DNA of 37,230 nucleotides from Acidobacteriota bacterium. GTDB taxonomy: Bacteria; Acidobacteriota; Terriglobia; 20CM-2-55-15. Under the pieces are notes generated by a model, which saw only the letters and a program-made list of their open reading frames with translations, was not told the DNA's origin and made no database searches. A program made the translations under genes and the position numbers. This document shows, in pieces, positions 36,201-37,230 of the stretch. Positions within the stretch are counted from its first letter, which is position 1; each line of letters begins with the position of its first letter. Where the stretch lies: contig JAJEEE010000036.1 of the NCBI GenBank assembly GCA_022821145.1, forward strand, positions 1-37,230, in the 5' to 3' direction.

Positions 36201-36936
36201 GCGACACCTGCGCGCCCGAGGCCCGGCCCTGGTCGGCATTGGCCGCGGTCGTCACGACCCGGAATTCCTGGATCGAGTCCAGGGTGTTGCGCAGCACGCT
36301 GGTGAACGGCGTCCGTCCGTTCTGGTCGTTCACGTCGACCCCGTCGAGCGTCACGTTCGACTGGTCGCTCTGGGCGCCGTTCACCGAACCGTTCCGGATG
36401 TCCGCGGCCCGTTTGGCGTCGAGCGGGTCCGCGCTGATGAAGGTGACGCCCGCTTGCAGAGAGAGCAGGCCGGCCGGATTGCGCGCGTTCAGCGGCAACT
36501 GGCTGATGGGCCGCGTTCCGAACGCGGTCCCGACCGACGCATCGGTGGTATTGATCTGTTCCGGCGGCGCCGAAACCGTGACCGAGTCCGTGAGCGCCGC
36601 GACCTCGAACGTCACGGGAATCTCGACATGGGTGTTGACGAGCAGAGTCACGCCTTCGACGATCACCGACTGGAAACCCGGCTGGATCGCCGACAGCGTA
36701 TAGGCGCCCGGCGGCAACTGGGCGAACATGTACAATCCCTGGCCGTCGGACAACAGGTTCCGCTGGAGCCCGTTGGCCTCGTTCGTCACGGTGATCTCGG
36801 CGCCGGGGATCACCGCGCCGCTCGCGTCGGTGACCGTGCCGCTCAAGCTGCCGGATTGCGAATAAGAATCTGGAGCGGCCCACGCCATGGCCGCCAATAG
36901 GCTGAAGAACGTGTATCGAAACCGCTTACGCGCCAT
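33226..36936 (-). CDS. TonB-dependent receptor with carboxypeptidase-regulatory N-terminus
   Basis: This 1236-residue outer-membrane protein has a signal peptide followed by a carboxypeptidase-regulatory-like fold (GTVTDASGAVIPGAEITVTN, to about residue 110). A plug domain follows (DQSNVTLDGVDVNDQNGRTP, VTKSGTNEIHGSFYEFHRNT), then a long beta-barrel. It ends in the aromatic GLRYEF typical of outer-membrane barrels. This is the OmpA-like/TonB-dependent type expanded in Acidobacteriota, often involved in uptake of large organic molecules; the substrate is unknown. The ATG at 36936 follows AAGGAGA. No SusD partner is adjacent, so it is not a classic Bacteroidetes-type utilisation locus. Confidence 0.93.
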   Translation of the reverse strand: MARKRFRYTFFSLLAAMAWAAPDSYSQSGSLSGTVTDASGAVIPGAEITVTNEANGLQRNLLSDGQGLYMFAQLPPGAYTLSAIQPGFQSVIVEGVTLLVNTHVEIPVTFEVAALTDSVTVSAPPEQINTTDASVGTAFGTRPISQLPLNARNPAGLLSLQAGVTFISADPLDAKRAADIRNGSVNGAQSDQSNVTLDGVDVNDQNGRTPFTSVLRNTLDSIQEFRVVTTAANADQGRASGAQVSLVTKSGTNEIHGSFYEFHRNTVTAANDFFNNRAGVDRPKLIRNVFGASVGGPIRAGRVFYFVNYEGRRDASEGSVVRRVPTASMRDGSVRYRSASGDVVTLDPEFVRNRIDPMGIGTNPATLEYFRSFPAPNDSTVGDGLNTAGYRFSAPTPLVWNTWVSRLDWTADPDGLHRMFLRLNFQDDRITSLPQFPGEPPNSETEDTSRGLAIGYDGTFGGNVIGTFRYGFTGQKVTFSGVQTSSRVSLGDSIIDDIRGATTPRETYLPTQTFSANLSATRGSHFLQFGGALYSIRNRRVNFENSYHFAKQAAWALADASAVFEAPLAAPPANPGVFRETMATVLGVVNFYDANYNYDLDGNALPLGDPSTRTFGTEQTEFYVQDIWRVRPGLTLTAGVRWSVLPPVREVDGFQVSITPTLDDYIARRLELAAAGRPTRDAGPIGFVRADDPEGGPLWGTHYKNFAPRVAVAYSPDAGDGFLGRLLGSGGRTSIRAGVGMFYSSFGMGMMQMLDRNAFGLTSRVTNQIATVAAAPRFEGFDNFPAAGLRPPPPGGPGTPDPNGLGWSQGVDSSVVPPYSINPTVSFARELDGGFVVEVGYVGRFGRRLLVNDTAAAQYTNFRDPASGQHLMDALHELEMRVRQGAPPEAVPPIAFWENVYSGAATPDATATSRVYEAIRASSPDTGTALYNIDYVCAPFCSDLGAGAFLNPQFWGFDALRSYGTSAYNSMQVSVRKAFSNGYQFHVNYTLSKSTDLVSVGARRGLGERFGQIPGDTYWSAFSVINAWDPETQRTVSDFDTRHQWNANWVVELPVGRGKPLLSDLGSAAEAIVGGWQVSGLMRLTSGFPLSVLNGLAWPTCYCYQHFAEPVGPVPEQTNTKNARLIGGGTGPNVFGDPAAALASFRQVLPGEIGQRNNLRGDGIFSIDLALGKRFALPFEGHSLQFRAEAFNVTNSVRFNPDVWETLSFVFPGSFGNYSRVMIPARVMQFGLRYEF

Positions 36937-37139
36937 GATTACGGATTCTCCTTGGCCGACGCGATGCCCTGCGGCGCCCGGATTCGACCGTAACACGCAT
37001 CGCGCACGGACGTGCCAGGGTTCGCAGGCGCGTCGTGGATTGAAACCATGGTCGCATCGCCGATGGCTCCGGCCTAATCTTTCTGTCGAGAATCATACCT
37101 GTCCAAATTAGATTCTGCGGAATGGAGAGAGGATTGAGA

Positions 37140-37207
37140 GGTTGAGCCCGACCTCGTAGGATTGGTTTTTCGACAAGAAAGACCGAACCGAAGAGGAGGG
37201 CTCAACC
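37140..37207 (+). promoter_or_regulatory. 10-bp inverted repeat across the leader of the last gene
   Basis: ggttgagccc (37140-37149) and gggctcaacc (37198-37207) are perfect reverse complements, separated by 48 bases. The second arm ends directly before the ATG at 37208 and covers part of the GAGGAGGG ribosome binding site. Pairing in the RNA would hide that site. An IS terminus is the alternative reading. Confidence 0.4.
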
Positions 37208-37230
37208 ATGCAGAGATTTTCCAGCATTTT
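37208..37230 (+). CDS. start of a gene cut by the window end
   Basis: An ATG follows a strong GAGGAGGG ribosome binding site, and the first codons read MQRFSSI. Only seven complete codons are present, so the product cannot be identified. The leader's inverted repeat could mark a transposase gene or a regulated leader. Confidence 0.5.

Noticed and set aside
33139-36900. 1253-codon plus-strand frame opposite the TonB-dependent receptor
   Set aside because: It has low-complexity composition and no motifs, whereas the minus strand encodes a complete receptor.
37035-37046. gtggattgaaac, as in the end of type I-C CRISPR repeats
   Set aside because: It occurs once, the preceding bases do not form the expected repeat stem, and no second copy or spacer pattern is present.

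Overview
The window is a GC-rich bacterial chromosome segment, most likely from an uncultured Acidobacteriota (Vicinamibacteria-like). This assignment is inferred from gene content. The clues are a large TonB-dependent receptor with a carboxypeptidase-regulatory N-terminus, DUF1592 and DUF1552 proteins beside an ankyrin protein, NHL and TolB-like beta-propellers, DUF6152, and small secreted proteins of types common in that phylum. No rRNA, tRNA or intact mobile element was found.

Left region (1-7.5 kb). The extreme left looks like the tail of an insertion sequence, followed by a small membrane-anchored coiled-coil protein. Minus-strand operons of exported proteins follow. One holds two related secreted proteins and a DUF6152 protein, coupled by ATGA overlaps. 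The other holds a small secreted protein, a TolB-like propeller and an NHL propeller. Between them is a decayed GHKL ATPase/STAS-like (DUF4325) gene, flanked by two similar copies of the 3' end of an NHL gene.

Central region (7.5-27 kb). This is an unusually complete carbon-storage and central-metabolism block: large-type GAPDH, phosphoglucomutase, GlgC, GlgX-type debranching enzyme, GlgB, an alpha-glucan phosphorylase with an N-terminal GAF domain, MalQ, GlgA, a phosphofructokinase with PPi-type active-site residues, a HigBA toxin-antitoxin pair and ATP-dependent PEP carboxykinase. Together the enzymes can convert glucose-6-P to glycogen and back and connect it to reversible glycolysis/gluconeogenesis. 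Genes are packed in divergent and convergent pairs, two of which overlap at their 3' ends.

Right region (27-37.2 kb). A three-gene minus-strand operon encodes an ankyrin-repeat exported protein, a DUF1592-family multi-domain c-type cytochrome-like protein and a Tat-exported DUF1552 protein. Divergent from it is a small secreted protein of unknown function. A 1236-residue TonB-dependent receptor follows, and the window closes on the first codons of a new gene behind a possible SD-sequestering hairpin.

The most unusual item is the GAF-phosphorylase fusion. Its sensor domain resembles the GAF domain of the nitrogen-PTS enzyme PtsP and would place a signal input directly on the glycogen-degrading enzyme.
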